DNA from: Pseudomonas sp. S04
GTDB lineage: Bacteria > Pseudomonadota > Gammaproteobacteria > Pseudomonadales > Pseudomonadaceae
NCBI RefSeq assembly: GCF_009834545.1
Contig: NZ_CP019427.1
Location: forward strand, 5,279,501 to 5,343,500
DNA length: 64,000 bases
Reading direction: 5' to 3'
The notes beneath the pieces were generated by a model. It ran no database searches. It worked only from the letters and a program-made list of their open reading frames with translations, and was not told the origin of the DNA. This document shows, in pieces, positions 7,597 to 19,393 of this stretch. Made by a program: the position numbers and the translations under genes. Within the stretch, counting starts at the first letter, position 1, and each line of letters opens with the position of its first letter.

Positions 7597-10420
7597 AGTG
7601 ACGAACCTCGCCTGCGCCGCTGATGTTGTCGACGCAACGACCGCAGATTTCCGGATGCTCCGGGTTCACCCCGACGTCCTCGCGGCAGTGCCAGCAACGG
7701 GCGCACTTGGCGAAGCCCGACTTGACCACCTTGAGTTTCAGGCCGCTGACTTCGGTCGCGACTGCGTCGGCCGGTGCCTGCACGAACGGGGCAATGCTCG
7801 CGGTCGAGGTGATCAGGACGAAGCGCAGTTCGTTGCTCAGCTTGGCCAGGTCGGCGCTCAGCGCTTCTTCGGCGAACAGCGTGACTTCGGCTTGCAGGTT
7901 GCCACCCACCGCCTTGGCAGCGCGCTGGATTTCCATTTCCTTGTTGACCGCCACCTTGACCGCCATGATCCGCTCCCAGTAGGCGCGGTCCAGCTCAAAG
8001 CCTTCCGGCAGTTCGCTGAGGCCTTCGTACCAGGTGTTGAGCATTACCGATTCGTTACGCTCGCCCGGCAGGTACTGCCACAGCTCGTCGGCGGTGAAGG
8101 CCAGGATCGGCGCGATCCAGCGCACCAGCGCTTCAGAGATGTGGTACAGCGCGGTTTGCGCCGAACGGCGGGCCTTGCTGTTGGCGCCGGTGGTGTACTG
8201 GCGGTCCTTGATGATGTCCAGGTAGAAACCGCCCAGCTCCTGCACGCAGAAGTTGTGGATCTTGGAGTAGACGTTCCAGAAGCGGTATTCACCGTAGTGC
8301 TCTTGCAACTCGCGTTGCAGCAGCAAGGTGCGGTCCACGGCCCAACGGTCCAGGGCGAGCATTTCGTCGGCCGGCAGGATGTCGGTGGCCGGGTTGAACC
8401 CGCTCAGGTTGGAAAGCAGGAAGCGCGCGGTGTTACGGATCCGCCGGTAGGCGTCCGCACTGCGTTGCAGGATCTGCTCGGAAACCGCCATTTCACCCGA
8501 ATAATCGGTCGAAGCCACCCACAGACGCATGATGTCGGCGCCCAGGGTGTCGTTAACCTTCTGTGGCGCAATCACGTTGCCCAGGGACTTGGACATCTTG
8601 CGGCCGGACTCATCGACAGTGAAGCCGTGGGTCAGCAGCTCGCGGTACGGCGCGTGGTTGTCGATGGCGCAACCGGTCAGCAGGGACGAATGGAACCAGC
8701 CACGGTGCTGGTCCGAACCTTCCAGGTACAGGTCGGCACGCGGACCGCTTTCGTGGCCCATCGGGTGCGAACCGCGCAGGACGTGCCAGTGCGTGGTGCC
8801 CGAGTCGAACCAGACGTCGAGGGTGTCGCTGATTTTGTCGTACTGTGGCGCTTCATCGCCCAGCAGCTCGGCAGCGTCCATCTTGAACCAGGCTTCGATG
8901 CCTTCGACTTCGACGCGCTGGGCCACCAGTTCCATCAGCTCAACGGTACGCGGGTGCAGTTCGCCGCTTTCCTTGTTCAGGAAGAACGGGATCGGCACAC
9001 CCCAGTTGCGCTGGCGGGAGATGCACCAGTCAGGACGGTTGGCGATCATCGAGTGCAGGCGTGCCTGGCCCCAGGCCGGAACGAACTTGGTCTCTTCAAT
9101 GGCCTTGATCGCACGCTTGCGCAGGGTCTCGCCAGTTGCCGGCTCTTTGTCCATGCCGATGAACCACTGCGCGGTGGCGCGGTAGATCAGCGGGGTCTTG
9201 TGACGCCAGCAGTGCATGTAGCTGTGTTCGATGATGGTGGTGTGCAGCAGCGCACCCACTTCAGTCAGCTTGTCGACGATGGCCGGGTTGGCTTTCCAGA
9301 TGAACTGGCCACCGAAGAACTCCAGCGACGTCGCGTACACACCGTTGCTTTGCACTGGGTTGAGGATGTCGTCGTTGACCATGCCGTACTTCTTGCAGGT
9401 CACGAAGTCGTCCACGCCGTAGGCCGGGGCGGAGTGAACCACACCGGTACCAGCGCCCAGTTCGACGTAGTCCGCCAGGTAAACCGGCGACAGGCGATCG
9501 TAGAACGGGTGACGGAAGTTGATCAGCTCCAGCTCTTTACCGGTGGTGGTCGCGATGACCGAACCTTCCAGGCTATAGCGGGCCAGGCACGATTCCACCA
9601 GCTCTTCAGCCAGCACCAGCAGCTGGTCACCGACGTCGACCAGGGCGTAGTTGAATTCCGGGTGAACGTTGAGCGCCTGGTTGGCCGGGATGGTCCACGG
9701 GGTGGTGGTCCAGATCACGATCGAAGCCGGCTTGCCCAGCGATGCCAGGCCGAAAGCCGTAGCCAGTTTGGCTTCATCGGCAATCGGGAAGGCAACGTCG
9801 ATGGTCGAGGACTTCTTGTTCTCGTATTCGACTTCCGCTTCGGCCAGGGCCGAACCGCAGTCAAAGCACCAGTTCACGGGCTTGAGGCCCTTGAACACGA
9901 AACCACCCTTGACGATTTCAGCCAAGGCGCGGATTTCGCCGGCCTCGTTCTTGAAATCCATGGTCTTGTACGGGTTGGCGAAGTCGCCCAGCACACCCAG
10001 GCGGATGAACTCGGACTTCTGCCCTTCGATCTGCTCGGTGGCGTAGGCACGGCACAGTTCGCGGGTCTTGTCCGCGCCCAGGTTCTTGCCGTGGGTCACT
10101 TCGACTTTGTGCTCGATCGGCAGGCCGTGGCAGTCCCAGCCCGGAACATAAGGTGCGTCGAAGCCCGACAGGGTCTTCGAACGAATGATCATGTCCTTGA
10201 GAATCTTGTTGAGCGCGTGACCGATATGAATGGTGCCGTTGGCGTACGGAGGACCGTCGTGCAGCACGAACTTCGGACGATCCTTACCAATCTCACGCAA
10301 CTTCTGGTACAGGCCAATGCTGTCCCAGCGCTGCAGAATCTGCGGTTCGCGCTGAGGCAGGCCGGCCTTCATTGGGAAGGCGGTGTCCGGAAGGTTTAGC
10401 GTGGCTTTATAGTCGGTCAT
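7589..10420 (-). CDS. ileS: Isoleucyl-tRNA synthetase
   Basis: Class I synthetase of 943 aa charging tRNA-Ile. The HIGH signature is in [16 protein letters not shown] (near residue 66) and the second signature is KMSKSLGN (near residue 605). The CP1 editing domain ([17 protein letters not shown]) lies between them. The C-terminal zinc finger [12 protein letters not shown] with EICGRCVDN marks the bacterial type 1 (mupirocin-sensitive class) form. Between ribF and lspA as in PAO1. Confidence 0.98.
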   Translation of the reverse strand: MTDYKATLNLPDTAFPMKAGLPQREPQILQRWDSIGLYQKLREIGKDRPKFVLHDGPPYANGTIHIGHALNKILKDMIIRSKTLSGFDAPYVPGWDCHGLPIEHKVEVTHGKNLGADKTRELCRAYATEQIEGQKSEFIRLGVLGDFANPYKTMDFKNEAGEIRALAEIVKGGFVFKGLKPVNWCFDCGSALAEAEVEYENKKSSTIDVAFPIADEAKLATAFGLASLGKPASIVIWTTTPWTIPANQALNVHPEFNYALVDVGDQLLVLAEELVESCLARYSLEGSVIATTTGKELELINFRHPFYDRLSPVYLADYVELGAGTGVVHSAPAYGVDDFVTCKKYGMVNDDILNPVQSNGVYATSLEFFGGQFIWKANPAIVDKLTEVGALLHTTIIEHSYMHCWRHKTPLIYRATAQWFIGMDKEPATGETLRKRAIKAIEETKFVPAWGQARLHSMIANRPDWCISRQRNWGVPIPFFLNKESGELHPRTVELMELVAQRVEVEGIEAWFKMDAAELLGDEAPQYDKISDTLDVWFDSGTTHWHVLRGSHPMGHESGPRADLYLEGSDQHRGWFHSSLLTGCAIDNHAPYRELLTHGFTVDESGRKMSKSLGNVIAPQKVNDTLGADIMRLWVASTDYSGEMAVSEQILQRSADAYRRIRNTARFLLSNLSGFNPATDILPADEMLALDRWAVDRTLLLQRELQEHYGEYRFWNVYSKIHNFCVQELGGFYLDIIKDRQYTTGANSKARRSAQTALYHISEALVRWIAPILAFTADELWQYLPGERNESVMLNTWYEGLSELPEGFELDRAYWERIMAVKVAVNKEMEIQRAAKAVGGNLQAEVTLFAEEALSADLAKLSNELRFVLITSTASIAPFVQAPADAVATEVSGLKLKVVKSGFAKCARCWHCREDVGVNPEHPEICGRCVDNISGAGEVRHYA

Positions 10421-10433
10421 TTAAGGCTCTTCA

Positions 10434-11372
10434 TTAGCGATTGGCGCTAGGTGCGGCATAGGCACGGGCGGCGGCGACATCCGCATTGATCGCCGTCTTA
10501 AGCGCCTCCAGAGAGGCGAAACGCTGCTCATCACGCAGCTTGTGGTGGAAAACCACCGTCAAACGCCGGTCATACAGATCGCCGGCAAAATCGAGTATAT
10601 GGACTTCAAGGTGGGCTTTGCCGTCACCTGCGACCGTTGGCCGGACGCCGATATTGGCGACGCCTGGCCAGGTCTTGCCGTCGAGGTCGACACTCACCAG
10701 GTACACCCCGGTCAGCGGCACGCGACGGCGCTTGAGTTGCACGTTGGCCGTTGGCGTACCCAACTGGCGCGCCAGCTTCTGCCCGTGCAGGACCCGCCCG
10801 GCAATCCGGAACGGCCGCCCGAGCAAACGCTCAGCCAACTCGAAATCAGCGGCGGCCAGGGCGTTTCGCACCTGGGTGCTGCTGACCCGCAGACCGTCCA
10901 GCTCGACCGTCTGCGCCGCCTCCACGGTAAAACCCTGGACGCTACCCGCCTGCTGCAGGAAATCGAAATCCCCTACCCGGTCACAGCCGAAGCGGAAATC
11001 GTCACCGACCTCCAGATGCTGGACGCCCAGGCCATCGACCAGGATGGTGTCGACGAATTCGGCGGCGCTGAGTTTGCTCAAGCGCTGGTTGAACGCCAGG
11101 CATAACACCCGGTCAACGCCTTCGTCTGCCAGCAGTTGCAGCTTGTCGCGCAGGCGAGCAAGACGCGCGGGCGCGGTGTCGGGCGCAAAAAACTCGCGGG
11201 GCTGGGGCTCGAAAATCACCACGCAGCTGGGTACGCCCAACTCAAGCGCACGTTCACGCAGCCGGCCCAGGATAGCCTGGTGACCACGGTGAACACCGTC
11301 AAAGTTGCCAATAGTGGCGACGCAGCCCCGATGCTGGGGGCGCAGATTGTGGAGGCCTCGAACCAGCTGCAT
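10434..11372 (-). CDS. ribF: Bifunctional riboflavin kinase / FAD synthetase
   Basis: Protein of 312 aa starting MQLVRGLHNL. The N-terminal FMN adenylyltransferase domain has ATIGNFDGVHRGHQ; the middle has the YSSTQV-like segment RVSSTQVRNAL; the C-terminal kinase domain has RQLGTPTANVQL and the glutamate strand HLEVHILDF. Makes FMN and FAD from riboflavin. The start at 11372 gives the family length; the open frame back to 11447 contains further Met codons but no better start. Separated from ileS by 13 bp. Confidence 0.96.
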   Translation of the reverse strand: MQLVRGLHNLRPQHRGCVATIGNFDGVHRGHQAILGRLRERALELGVPSCVVIFEPQPREFFAPDTAPARLARLRDKLQLLADEGVDRVLCLAFNQRLSKLSAAEFVDTILVDGLGVQHLEVGDDFRFGCDRVGDFDFLQQAGSVQGFTVEAAQTVELDGLRVSSTQVRNALAAADFELAERLLGRPFRIAGRVLHGQKLARQLGTPTANVQLKRRRVPLTGVYLVSVDLDGKTWPGVANIGVRPTVAGDGKAHLEVHILDFAGDLYDRRLTVVFHHKLRDEQRFASLEALKTAINADVAAARAYAAPSANR

Positions 11373-11501
11373 AACGCGCTTCTTGCTCATAAAGTGGTCG
11401 ATTATAACCACACCCGGCGGCCGACGACAGGCAACACCGTAACCCAAAGTGATCGAACCGACAAAACCGACGCCTGGCTCGCGATTATTCCAGCATTGGC
11501 G

Positions 11502-13040
11502 TCAGCTCAACGCCTTGCGATTGAAGTCCCGCAGACGGAAGCCCAGCAGCGCCAGCATGCCGAAATACGTTACCACCCCAGCACCAACCAGCACGCCCAG
11601 ACGCAAGAAACGCTCGAGCATGTGACCGTCGCTCCAGGCCGGCATGAAATGCATTATCCCCAGCAGTACTGCGGACATCACGGCCACCGCCAGCAACAGC
11701 TTAAGGGCAAACTTGACCCAACCCGGCTGCGGTTGATACATATTCTGCTTGCGCAGTTGATAGAACAACAGGCCGGCGTTCAGGCACGCCCCACCACTAA
11801 TGGCCAGCGCCAGGCCCGCGTGCTGCAGCGGACCGACCAAGGCCAGGTTGAACAGCTGGGTGACTATCAGGGTGAAAATTGCGATTTTTACCGGAGTGCG
11901 GATGTTCTGTTGCGCGTAAAAGCCGGGAGCCAGCACCTTGATCACGATAATCCCCAGCAACCCGACCGAATACGCCACCAACGCGCGCTGGGTCATCGAC
12001 GCATCAAAGGCACTGAACTGACCGTACTGGAACAGCGACACGGTCAACGGCTCCGCGAGGATCCCCAGGGCCAGCGCACAGGGCAGCACCAGCACGAAGC
12101 ACAGGCGCAGGCCCCAGTCGAGAATGCGCGAGTATTCGTGGCGGTCCTTGCTGGCATAGGTCTTGGCCAGGGTCGGCAGGAGAATGGTGCCCAGGGCCAC
12201 GCCCAACACCCCTGATGGCAACTCCATCAGCCGATCGGCGTAGTACATCCAGGACACGGAGCCGGCCACCAGAAAAGAAGCAAAAATGGTGTTGATGATC
12301 AACGAAATCTGACTGACCGAAACCCCGAGGATCGCCGGCAGCATTTGCTTCATCACGCGCCAGACCCCGCTATCACGCAGGTTCAGCCGTGGCAGCACCA
12401 GCATGCCGATCTTTTTCAGGTGTGGCAGCTGATAAAGCAACTGCGCCAAGCCGCCAGCCAGCACCGCCCAACCCAGCGCCATCACCGGCGGATCGAAGTA
12501 GGGGGTGAGGAACAGCGCGAAGATGATCATGCTGACGTTGAGCAGGGTCGGCACGAACGCCGGCACCGAGAACCGGTTATAGGTATTGAGAATCGCCCCA
12601 GCCAGCGAAGACAGGGAGATCAGCAATATATAAGGGAACGTGACCCGCAGCAGGCTGGCCGTCAGCTCGAACTTTTCCGGGGTATCGGTAAAACCCGGGG
12701 CCGTGGCCCAGATCACCCAGGGCGCAAAGATCATCCCGATGATCGTCACCAGCGCCAGCACCAGCGTCAGCAAACCCGAAACATAAGCCACGAAAGTGCG
12801 GGTCGCCTCCTCGCCTTGCTGACTTTTGTATTCTGCCAGGATCGGTACGAACGCCTGGGAAAACGCGCCCTCGGCAAAGATCCGCCGCAACAGGTTGGGC
12901 AGTTTGAAGGCAATGAAGAAGGCGTCCGTGGCCATGCCGGCGCCAAATATACGGGCGACGAGGGTGTCACGCACGAATCCCAGAACCCGGGAGATCATCG
13001 TGATAGAGCTGACGGCGGCCAAGGATTTAAGCAGGTTCAT
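11502..13040 (-). CDS. murJ: Lipid II flippase MurJ (MviN)
   Basis: Integral membrane protein of 512 aa with about 14 helices, starting [21 protein letters not shown]. The block [44 protein letters not shown] (read in segments: [28 protein letters not shown]) is the MurJ hallmark with the arginines that bind lipid II. It flips lipid II across the inner membrane for peptidoglycan synthesis. Divergent from rpsT with about 250 bp between them. Confidence 0.96.
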   Translation of the reverse strand: MNLLKSLAAVSSITMISRVLGFVRDTLVARIFGAGMATDAFFIAFKLPNLLRRIFAEGAFSQAFVPILAEYKSQQGEEATRTFVAYVSGLLTLVLALVTIIGMIFAPWVIWATAPGFTDTPEKFELTASLLRVTFPYILLISLSSLAGAILNTYNRFSVPAFVPTLLNVSMIIFALFLTPYFDPPVMALGWAVLAGGLAQLLYQLPHLKKIGMLVLPRLNLRDSGVWRVMKQMLPAILGVSVSQISLIINTIFASFLVAGSVSWMYYADRLMELPSGVLGVALGTILLPTLAKTYASKDRHEYSRILDWGLRLCFVLVLPCALALGILAEPLTVSLFQYGQFSAFDASMTQRALVAYSVGLLGIIVIKVLAPGFYAQQNIRTPVKIAIFTLIVTQLFNLALVGPLQHAGLALAISGGACLNAGLLFYQLRKQNMYQPQPGWVKFALKLLLAVAVMSAVLLGIMHFMPAWSDGHMLERFLRLGVLVGAGVVTYFGMLALLGFRLRDFNRKALS

Positions 13041-13210
13041 GGAAGAGTTTTTTGCCTGTCGATAAACAGCAGGCGAACAATGCGCCTACTTATGCGATAC
13101 TCCGCGCCGCAACAGCACAGAGCCAAAGCTCGCGAGTTTACAGGTCGTACGCCGGAATGAAATATCCCGGTGCTTTATACCTACCACTTAGCGGAACGTC
13201 TCAACCGCCC

Positions 13211-13239
13211 TTGACAAGACTTCAACTCATCGGCATGAT
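13211..13239 (+). promoter_or_regulatory. Predicted sigma-70 promoter of rpsT
   Basis: A perfect -35 TTGACA (13211-13216), a 17-bp spacer and -10 CATGAT (13234-13239) stand 53 bp before the rpsT start. No competing ORF lies here. Confidence 0.7.
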
Positions 13240-13292
13240 TCGCGGCCTATTTTGTTTGCTATTTCCCAAAAAGTCTTTCGAGGAGCTCGACG

Positions 13293-13571
13293 GTGGCCAA
13301 CACACCTTCCGCCAAAAAACGTGCAAAACAGGCTGAGAAGCGTCGCAGCCACAACGCCAGCCTGCGTTCCATGGTTCGTACCTACATCAAGAATGTAGTT
13401 AAAGCCATCGACGCAAAAGACGCTGAAAAAGCGCAAGCTGCTTACGTTCTGGCCGTGCCAGTTATCGACCGTATGGCCGATAAAGGCATCATCCACAAGA
13501 ACAAAGCTGCTCGCCATAAGAGCCGCCTGAATGGCCACGTAAAGGCTCTGAACGTTGCCGCTGCTGCCTAA
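13293..13571 (+). CDS. rpsT: 30S ribosomal protein S20
   Basis: Protein of 92 aa, [20 protein letters not shown] then an all-helical basic chain. GTG start with a strong AGGAG 8 bp upstream; a non-ATG start is common for S20 and is linked to its translational autoregulation in E. coli. Single-gene unit with its own promoter and terminator, divergent from murJ. Confidence 0.97.
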   Translation: MANTPSAKKRAKQAEKRRSHNASLRSMVRTYIKNVVKAIDAKDAEKAQAAYVLAVPVIDRMADKGIIHKNKAARHKSRLNGHVKALNVAAAA

Positions 13572-13585
13572 GCGACACGCTCATT

Positions 13586-13614
13586 AAAAAACCGACCTCA
13601 GGGTCGGTTTTTTA
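13586..13614 (+). terminator. Terminator of rpsT
   Basis: AAAAAACCGACC-TCA-GGGTCGGTTTTTT: an extended GC stem with A/T flanks and six T after it, 15 bp behind the stop. Confidence 0.93.
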
Positions 13615-13640
13615 TTGCCTGCGATTTGATCAAACCAATA

Positions 13641-13674
13641 CAAAAAACTGTAGGGGTGGGCGCCCACCCCTACC
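13641..13674 (-). terminator. Terminator of creA: 24-bp perfect palindrome plus T-run
   Basis: GTAGGGGTGGGCGCCCACCCCTAC (13650-13673, each arm 12 bases) is a perfect palindrome. Read on the minus strand it is followed by AGTTTTTTG, so it would terminate creA transcription. Its arms also resemble the GTAGGAGC arms of the local REP elements. Confidence 0.75.
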
Positions 13675-13688
13675 AGCCTCGAATCAAA

Positions 13689-14150
13689 TCAATGCTGAGC
13701 CCACGGCAAAATCGGAATCGCCGTCACCGCATTCTGCGGACTGCCTTCGATCAGGCGGTCGCTATAGACCAGGTACACCAGGGTATTGCGCTTCTTGTCG
13801 AGAAATCGCACCACCTGCATGGTCTTGAACACCAGGGACGTGCGCTCCTTGAACACCTCGTCACCATCCTTGAGTTCACCCCTGAAGCTGATCGGCCCAA
13901 CCTGACGACAGGCAATGGACGCCTCGGCACGATCCTCGGCCAACCCCAGACCACCCTTCACTCCGCCGGTCTTGGCGCGCGACAGGTAGCAGGTCACACC
14001 ATCGACCTTCGGATCATCAAAGGCCTCGACCACAATACGGTCATTGGGCCCGACAAACTTGAATACGGTCGACACCTGACCAATCTCTTCGGCCGAAGCC
14101 AATAGCGGCATCACCAGCAACAACCCCAACAAGCCCTTTGCCATGCGCAT
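13689..14150 (-). CDS. creA: CreA family periplasmic protein
   Basis: Protein of 153 aa with a signal peptide ([20 protein letters not shown]) and a mature CreA domain ([42 protein letters not shown], seen as [16 protein letters not shown] and [12 protein letters not shown]). Two cysteines could pair in the periplasm. I chose ATG 14150 because AAGGAA lies 6 bp upstream; GTG 14165 is possible. Exact biochemical role is unknown for the family. Follows proB, with the same order in PAO1. Confidence 0.88.
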   Translation of the reverse strand: MRMAKGLLGLLLVMPLLASAEEIGQVSTVFKFVGPNDRIVVEAFDDPKVDGVTCYLSRAKTGGVKGGLGLAEDRAEASIACRQVGPISFRGELKDGDEVFKERTSLVFKTMQVVRFLDKKRNTLVYLVYSDRLIEGSPQNAVTAIPILPWAQH

Positions 14151-14165
14151 GCGCGTTTCCTTCAC

Positions 14166-15284
14166 TCAAACCAGAATCAGGTTATCGCGGTGAACCAGTT
14201 CCGGTTCCGCCATGTAACCCAGCAAACCGACAATCGCCTCGGACGATTGACCGATGATTTTTTGCGCCTCCAGGGCGCTGTAGTTAGCCAGGCCACGGGC
14301 AATCTCGCGACCGTCCGGCGCCACGCACACCACCATTTCGCCACGGCGGAAGCTGCCCTGGACCAGCTTGACGCCAACCGGCAGCAAGCTCTTGTTGCCC
14401 TGGGACAAGGCCGAAACCGCGCCCGCATCCAGCACCAGCGTGCCGCGCGTCTGCAAGTGCCCCGCCAGCCACTGCTTGCGCGCCGCCAGCAGGCCACGCT
14501 CAGGCGACAGCAAGGTGCCGATACGCTCGCCTGCCTTCAGGCGATCCAGCACCCGCTCCAGACGCCCGCCCACGATGATCGTGTGCGCCCCGGAACGCGC
14601 CGCCAGCCGCGCCGCACGCAGCTTGGTCTGCATACCGCCACGGCCCAGCGCGCCGCCCGTACCGCCAGCCACCGCATCCAGCGCCGGATCATCGGCACGC
14701 GCCTCGTAAATCAGCTGGGCATCGGGGTTATTCCGCGGATCAGCGTCGAACATGCCATCACGGTCCGTAAGAATCACCAACAGGTCCGCCTCGACCAGGT
14801 TGGCCACCAGCGCCGCCAGGGTATCGTTGTCGCCGAAGCGGATTTCGTCGGTGACCACCGTATCGTTCTCGTTGATCACCGGGATGACCTTGAGATCGAC
14901 CAGCGCGCGCAGGGTGCTGCGAGCATTGAGGTAACGCTTGCGATCGGACAAGTCATCATGCGTCAGCAGGATCTGCGCAGTGTGCCGGCCATGCTCGGCG
15001 AAGCTCGACTCCCAAGCCTGCACCAGGCCCATCTGGCCAATAGCGGCCGCCGCCTGCAACTCATGCATTGCACTGGGTCGTGCAGTCCAGCCCAGGCGAC
15101 TCATGCCTGCCGCCACCGCCCCCGAGGACACCAGCACCAACTCGACGCCCGCCTCGTGCAGCGCCACCATCTGCTCAACCCAGACGCCCATTGCCGCGCG
15201 ATCCAGACCCTTGCCGTCAGCCGTCAGCAAAGCGCTGCCGATCTTCACGACCCAACGCTGCGCACCTGTCACCTTGCTCCGCAT
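14166..15284 (-). CDS. proB: Glutamate 5-kinase
   Basis: First enzyme of proline synthesis, 372 aa. The amino-acid kinase domain has [33 protein letters not shown] and the [16 protein letters not shown] block; the C-terminal PUA domain (about 280-365) ends [18 protein letters not shown] 15284 has TAAGG 10 bp upstream and gives the usual family length. Downstream of obgE but separated by a terminator; creA follows almost directly. Confidence 0.97.
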   Translation of the reverse strand: MRSKVTGAQRWVVKIGSALLTADGKGLDRAAMGVWVEQMVALHEAGVELVLVSSGAVAAGMSRLGWTARPSAMHELQAAAAIGQMGLVQAWESSFAEHGRHTAQILLTHDDLSDRKRYLNARSTLRALVDLKVIPVINENDTVVTDEIRFGDNDTLAALVANLVEADLLVILTDRDGMFDADPRNNPDAQLIYEARADDPALDAVAGGTGGALGRGGMQTKLRAARLAARSGAHTIIVGGRLERVLDRLKAGERIGTLLSPERGLLAARKQWLAGHLQTRGTLVLDAGAVSALSQGNKSLLPVGVKLVQGSFRRGEMVVCVAPDGREIARGLANYSALEAQKIIGQSSEAIVGLLGYMAEPELVHRDNLILV

Positions 15285-15361
15285 GATCTTCAACCTTAGC
15301 TTGAGGACAGCACGACCCAGTGCTGCCCATAACGTTATTCGTGACTACCGATTTCCAGATA

Positions 15362-15389
15362 CTAAAACGCCGCTCCAGGGAGCGGCGCT
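15362..15389 (-). terminator. Terminator between obgE and proB
   Basis: Minus-strand CGCCGCTCC-CT-GGAGCGGCG hairpin (15368-15387 on the plus strand) is followed on the minus strand by TTTTAGT. It lies 18 bp after the obgE stop, so proB transcription must start afresh or read through. Confidence 0.8.
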
Positions 15390-15407
15390 TAAGTTTATCG
15401 CAACGTA

Positions 15408-16766
<1,359 letters not shown>

Positions 16767-16780
16767 TCACCCCACAAACG

Positions 16781-16810
16781 AAAAAGCCCCGTCGCAAGAC
16801 AGGGCTTTTC
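16781..16810 (-). terminator. Terminator of the rplU-rpmA unit
   Basis: On the minus strand AAAAGCCCTG-TCTTGCGA-CGGGGCTTTTT forms a stem with a T-run, 15 bp after the rpmA stop. It separates the ribosomal protein pair from obgE. Confidence 0.85.
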
Positions 16811-16824
16811 CAGCAACTACGTAA

Positions 16825-17100
16825 TTATGCCGCGACGACTGGAGTCTTCGGGACAATGCTCACGTAACGGCGGTTGAAAGCGCCTTTTACTTCGAACTTG
16901 ATCACGCCGTCGATTTTAGCGAACAGAGTGTGATCTTTGCCCATGCCAACGCCGTAGCCAGCGTGGAATTGGGTGCCGCGCTGACGCACGATGATGTTGC
17001 CCGGAATGATAACCTGGCCGCCATACATCTTCACGCCAAGGCGTTTGGCTTCTGAGTCGCGACCGTTACGGGTACTACCACCAGCTTTTTTGTGTGCCAT
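16825..17100 (-). CDS. rpmA: 50S ribosomal protein L27
   Basis: Protein of 91 aa beginning [20 protein letters not shown], the conserved L27 N-terminus that reaches the peptidyl-transferase centre, followed by [15 protein letters not shown]. It lacks the cleaved N-terminal extension of Firmicutes. Co-transcribed with rplU, 35 bp downstream. Confidence 0.98.
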   Translation of the reverse strand: MAHKKAGGSTRNGRDSEAKRLGVKMYGGQVIIPGNIIVRQRGTQFHAGYGVGMGKDHTLFAKIDGVIKFEVKGAFNRRYVSIVPKTPVVAA

Positions 17101-17135
17101 GAGTTCAATTCTCCTAGTGAGGAATTAGGCTGAAA

Positions 17136-17450
17136 TTAAGCCTGAATACCGGTGATTTTGATCTCGGTGTACCACTGGCGGTGGCCCATACGCTTCATGT
17201 GGTGCTTACGGCGACGGAACTTGATGATGCGGACTTTATCGTGACGACCTTGGGAGATCACTTCAGCCACAACGGTAGCGCCAGCAACAACTGGAGCGCC
17301 GATATTCACGTCGTCGCCATTGGCAACCAACAGAACGCGATCAAAAGTAACGGATTCGCCGGTAGCGATTTCCAGTTTTTCGATCTTCAGGTATTCACCT
17401 GGAGCAACTTTGTACTGCTTGCCACCAGTAACGATTACTGCATAAGACAT
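17136..17450 (-). CDS. rplU: 50S ribosomal protein L21
   Basis: Protein of 104 aa beginning [20 protein letters not shown] with the conserved C-terminal block [19 protein letters not shown]. Start ATG 17450 gives the family length; the open frame to 17510 is not used. First gene of the rplU-rpmA pair, divergent from ispB. Confidence 0.98.
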   Translation of the reverse strand: MSYAVIVTGGKQYKVAPGEYLKIEKLEIATGESVTFDRVLLVANGDDVNIGAPVVAGATVVAEVISQGRHDKVRIIKFRRRKHHMKRMGHRQWYTEIKITGIQA

Positions 17451-17629
17451 GGTATTTCTCCGATAATCCTGCTCACCCAGCTCTTTATAAGAAGAGGTAT
17501 TGGCTGGCATGGCTGCATAAGGCTGGAAGGCCGGTTTGCAATTGCGTAAGGCAGGTGCTGCCCAGGAAGTTCAGGGTGCGCGATTGTACGCAAGCCACGA
17601 GCGCGTTGCAAGGGGCCGTCCATCGTGCC

Positions 17630-17658
17630 TTGACACCCGCTGGCGTGGGTCCTAGCAT
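17630..17658 (+). promoter_or_regulatory. Predicted sigma-70 promoter of ispB
   Basis: Perfect -35 TTGACA (17630-17635), 17-bp spacer, -10 TAGCAT (17653-17658), 33 bp before the chosen ispB ATG. This makes the leader short and supports a start near 17673-17691. Confidence 0.7.
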
Positions 17659-17690
17659 GCCGCGCAACCCTTATGGAGCACCTGTCGCTG

Positions 17691-18659
17691 ATGCAACCCC
17701 AAGCTTTCTACCGCGCGGTGGCGGACGATTTTAGCGCCGTCGACGGCATCATCAAGAAGCAGCTGACTTCCCGAGTGCCGCTGGTATCGAAAATCGGCGA
17801 CTACATCACCTCGGCTGGCGGTAAACGCCTGCGTCCTTTATTAGTGCTGCTGTGCGGCAAGGCCCTGGGTCGCGAAGGCGATGACATGCGCCTGCTGGCA
17901 GCCACTATCGAGTTCCTGCACACCGCCACCCTGCTGCACGACGACGTGGTCGACATGTCCGGTATGCGCCGTGGCCGCTCGACTGCCAACGCCATGTGGG
18001 GCAATGCCCCGAGCGTGCTGGTCGGCGACTTCCTGTATTCGCGCTCGTTCGAGATGATGGTCGAACTGGGCTCCATGCCGGTGATGAAGATCCTCTCCCA
18101 GGCCACGCGGATCATCGCCGAAGGCGAAGTCCTGCAGCTGTCCAAGGTGCGCGACGCCAGCACCACCGAAGAAACCTACATGGAAGTCATTCGCGGCAAG
18201 ACCGCGATGCTCTTCGAAGCCTCGACCCACAGCGCTGCTGCCCTCGCGGGTGCAACCCCGGAGCAGAGCGAAGCCCTGCGCACCTTTGGTGATCACCTGG
18301 GCGTGGCATTCCAACTGGTCGACGACCTGCTCGACTATCGCGGCGATGCCGAGACCCTGGGCAAGAACGTCGGCGACGACCTGGCCGAAGGCAAGCCGAC
18401 CCTGCCGCTGATCTACACCATGCGCGAAGGCACGCCAGAACAGGCAGCCCTGGTGCGCAAGGCGATCCAGAAAGGCGGCATCGAAGACCTGGAGAGCATC
18501 CGCGCCGCTGTGGAGGCCTCAGGCTCGCTGGAATACACCGCGCAATTGGCGCGCGACTATGTAGCCCGCGCGATCAAGTGCCTGGAAATGCTGCCGGCCA
18601 GCGAGTACCGCGATGCCCTGGTTGAGCTGAGCGAGTTCGCGGTCGCCCGCACGCACTAA
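17691..18659 (+). CDS. ispB: Polyprenyl (octaprenyl/nonaprenyl) diphosphate synthase
   Basis: Trans-prenyltransferase that builds the ubiquinone side chain; 322 aa from MQPQAFYRAV. The first Asp-rich motif is LLHDDVVDMSGMRRG and the second QLVDDLLDYRGD; KRLRPLLVLL binds diphosphate. An upstream in-frame ATG at 17673 would add six residues; 17691 matches the family N-terminus. Pseudomonas normally uses UQ-9, so the product is probably nonaprenyl or octaprenyl diphosphate; sequence alone does not decide. Confidence 0.94.
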   Translation: MQPQAFYRAVADDFSAVDGIIKKQLTSRVPLVSKIGDYITSAGGKRLRPLLVLLCGKALGREGDDMRLLAATIEFLHTATLLHDDVVDMSGMRRGRSTANAMWGNAPSVLVGDFLYSRSFEMMVELGSMPVMKILSQATRIIAEGEVLQLSKVRDASTTEETYMEVIRGKTAMLFEASTHSAAALAGATPEQSEALRTFGDHLGVAFQLVDDLLDYRGDAETLGKNVGDDLAEGKPTLPLIYTMREGTPEQAALVRKAIQKGGIEDLESIRAAVEASGSLEYTAQLARDYVARAIKCLEMLPASEYRDALVELSEFAVARTH

Positions 18660-18667
18660 GGGATATC

Positions 18668-18767
18668 TGTAGGAGCGAGCTTGCTCGCGAAGGTCGCCAA
18701 CGATAACGCGTGCATCCTGAATGAACGTGGTGTCATTGAGTTCTTCGCGAGCAAGCTCGCTCCTACA
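18668..18767. repeat. REP pair (BIME), 100 bp, homologous to 6508-6620
   Basis: Arms TGTAGGAGCGAGCTTGCTCG and CGAGCAAGCTCGCTCCTACA are perfect inverted repeats of 20 bp around a 60-bp core. The core aligns end to end with the reverse complement of the 6508-6620 core (roughly four in five positions by eye). Located between ispB and yjdM. Confidence 0.9.
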
Positions 18768-18801
18768 GGTGTTGCATCGCCCTCTCCCGCTTAAAACCCT
18801 A

Positions 18802-18807
18802 TATAAT
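18802..18807 (+). promoter_or_regulatory. Consensus -10 box for yjdM
   Basis: A perfect TATAAT followed by GTGCG stands 38 bp before the GTG start. No good -35 is visible at 16-18 bp, so activation or an extended contact may matter. Confidence 0.5.
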
Positions 18808-18844
18808 GTGCGCTTTTTAGCCATCCTGAACTCAAGGAGCTTTA

Positions 18845-19186
18845 GTGAGCACGTTGCCACCCTGCCCGAAATGCAATAGCGAATACACCTACGAAGACGG
18901 CGCCCAACTGATCTGCCCGGAGTGCGCCCACGAATGGTCTGCCAACGGCGAAGCCGAGGCGGCGTCCGATGAAACTGTGAAAAAGGATTCGGTCGGCAAC
19001 GTCCTGCAAGATGGCGACACCATCACCGTGATCAAGGACCTCAAGGTCAAGGGCACCTCGCTGGTGGTCAAGGTCGGCACCAAGGTCAAGAACATCCGCC
19101 TGTGCGATGGCGACCACGACATCGACTGCAAGATCGATGGCATCGGCCCGATGAAACTCAAATCCGAGTTCGTCAGAAAAGTCTGA
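18845..19186 (+). CDS. yjdM: Zinc-ribbon protein YjdM (PhnA family)
   Basis: Protein of 113 aa. N-terminal zinc ribbon [21 protein letters not shown] (cysteines at 7, 10, 24 and 27 approximately) and a C-terminal PhnA SH3-like domain ([50 protein letters not shown]). GTG start with AAGGAG 8 bp upstream. Despite the old name PhnA it is not the phosphonoacetate hydrolase; function is uncertain. Confidence 0.92.
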   Translation: MSTLPPCPKCNSEYTYEDGAQLICPECAHEWSANGEAEAASDETVKKDSVGNVLQDGDTITVIKDLKVKGTSLVVKVGTKVKNIRLCDGDHDIDCKIDGIGPMKLKSEFVRKV

Positions 19187-19335
19187 ACCTGCTGCAAGCC
19201 ATCGCGCGTCCGCGCGGGATGGCTGCTCTCCCCCCCCCCTCGTAAGCCTTCCTCTCGCCCCAATAGCAAAACGCCAGCCGTTTTGATCCTGAGCAATCCC
19301 CGCGCACAAAATCCGCAGAAACCGCCAATAGGCAC

Positions 19336-19367
19336 TTGCTATTAATTGAATAAGAATTATTCTCATC
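19336..19367 (+). promoter_or_regulatory. Possible Fur-controlled promoter before the PA4570-like gene
   Basis: A 19-bp AT-rich sequence AATAAGAATTATTCTCATC (19349-19367) agrees with about two thirds of the Fur-box consensus hexamers. It covers a possible promoter: TTGCTA (19336-19341), 16-bp spacer, TATTCT (19358-19363). The gene starts 27 bp downstream. The surrounding region is much more AT-rich than its neighbours. Confidence 0.5.
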
Positions 19368-19393
19368 AAACCACTAAAAAGGAGATGAGCATC

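Noticed and set aside
7514..10399. Very long plus-strand frame of 961 aa opposite ileS
   Set aside because: It mirrors ileS codon use on the opposite strand, with no start site or family; typical high-GC shadow.
19241..19250. Poly-C run after yjdM
   Set aside because: Short homopolymer between genes; it could be a phase-variable tract, but it is in no ORF and near no promoter element I can place.
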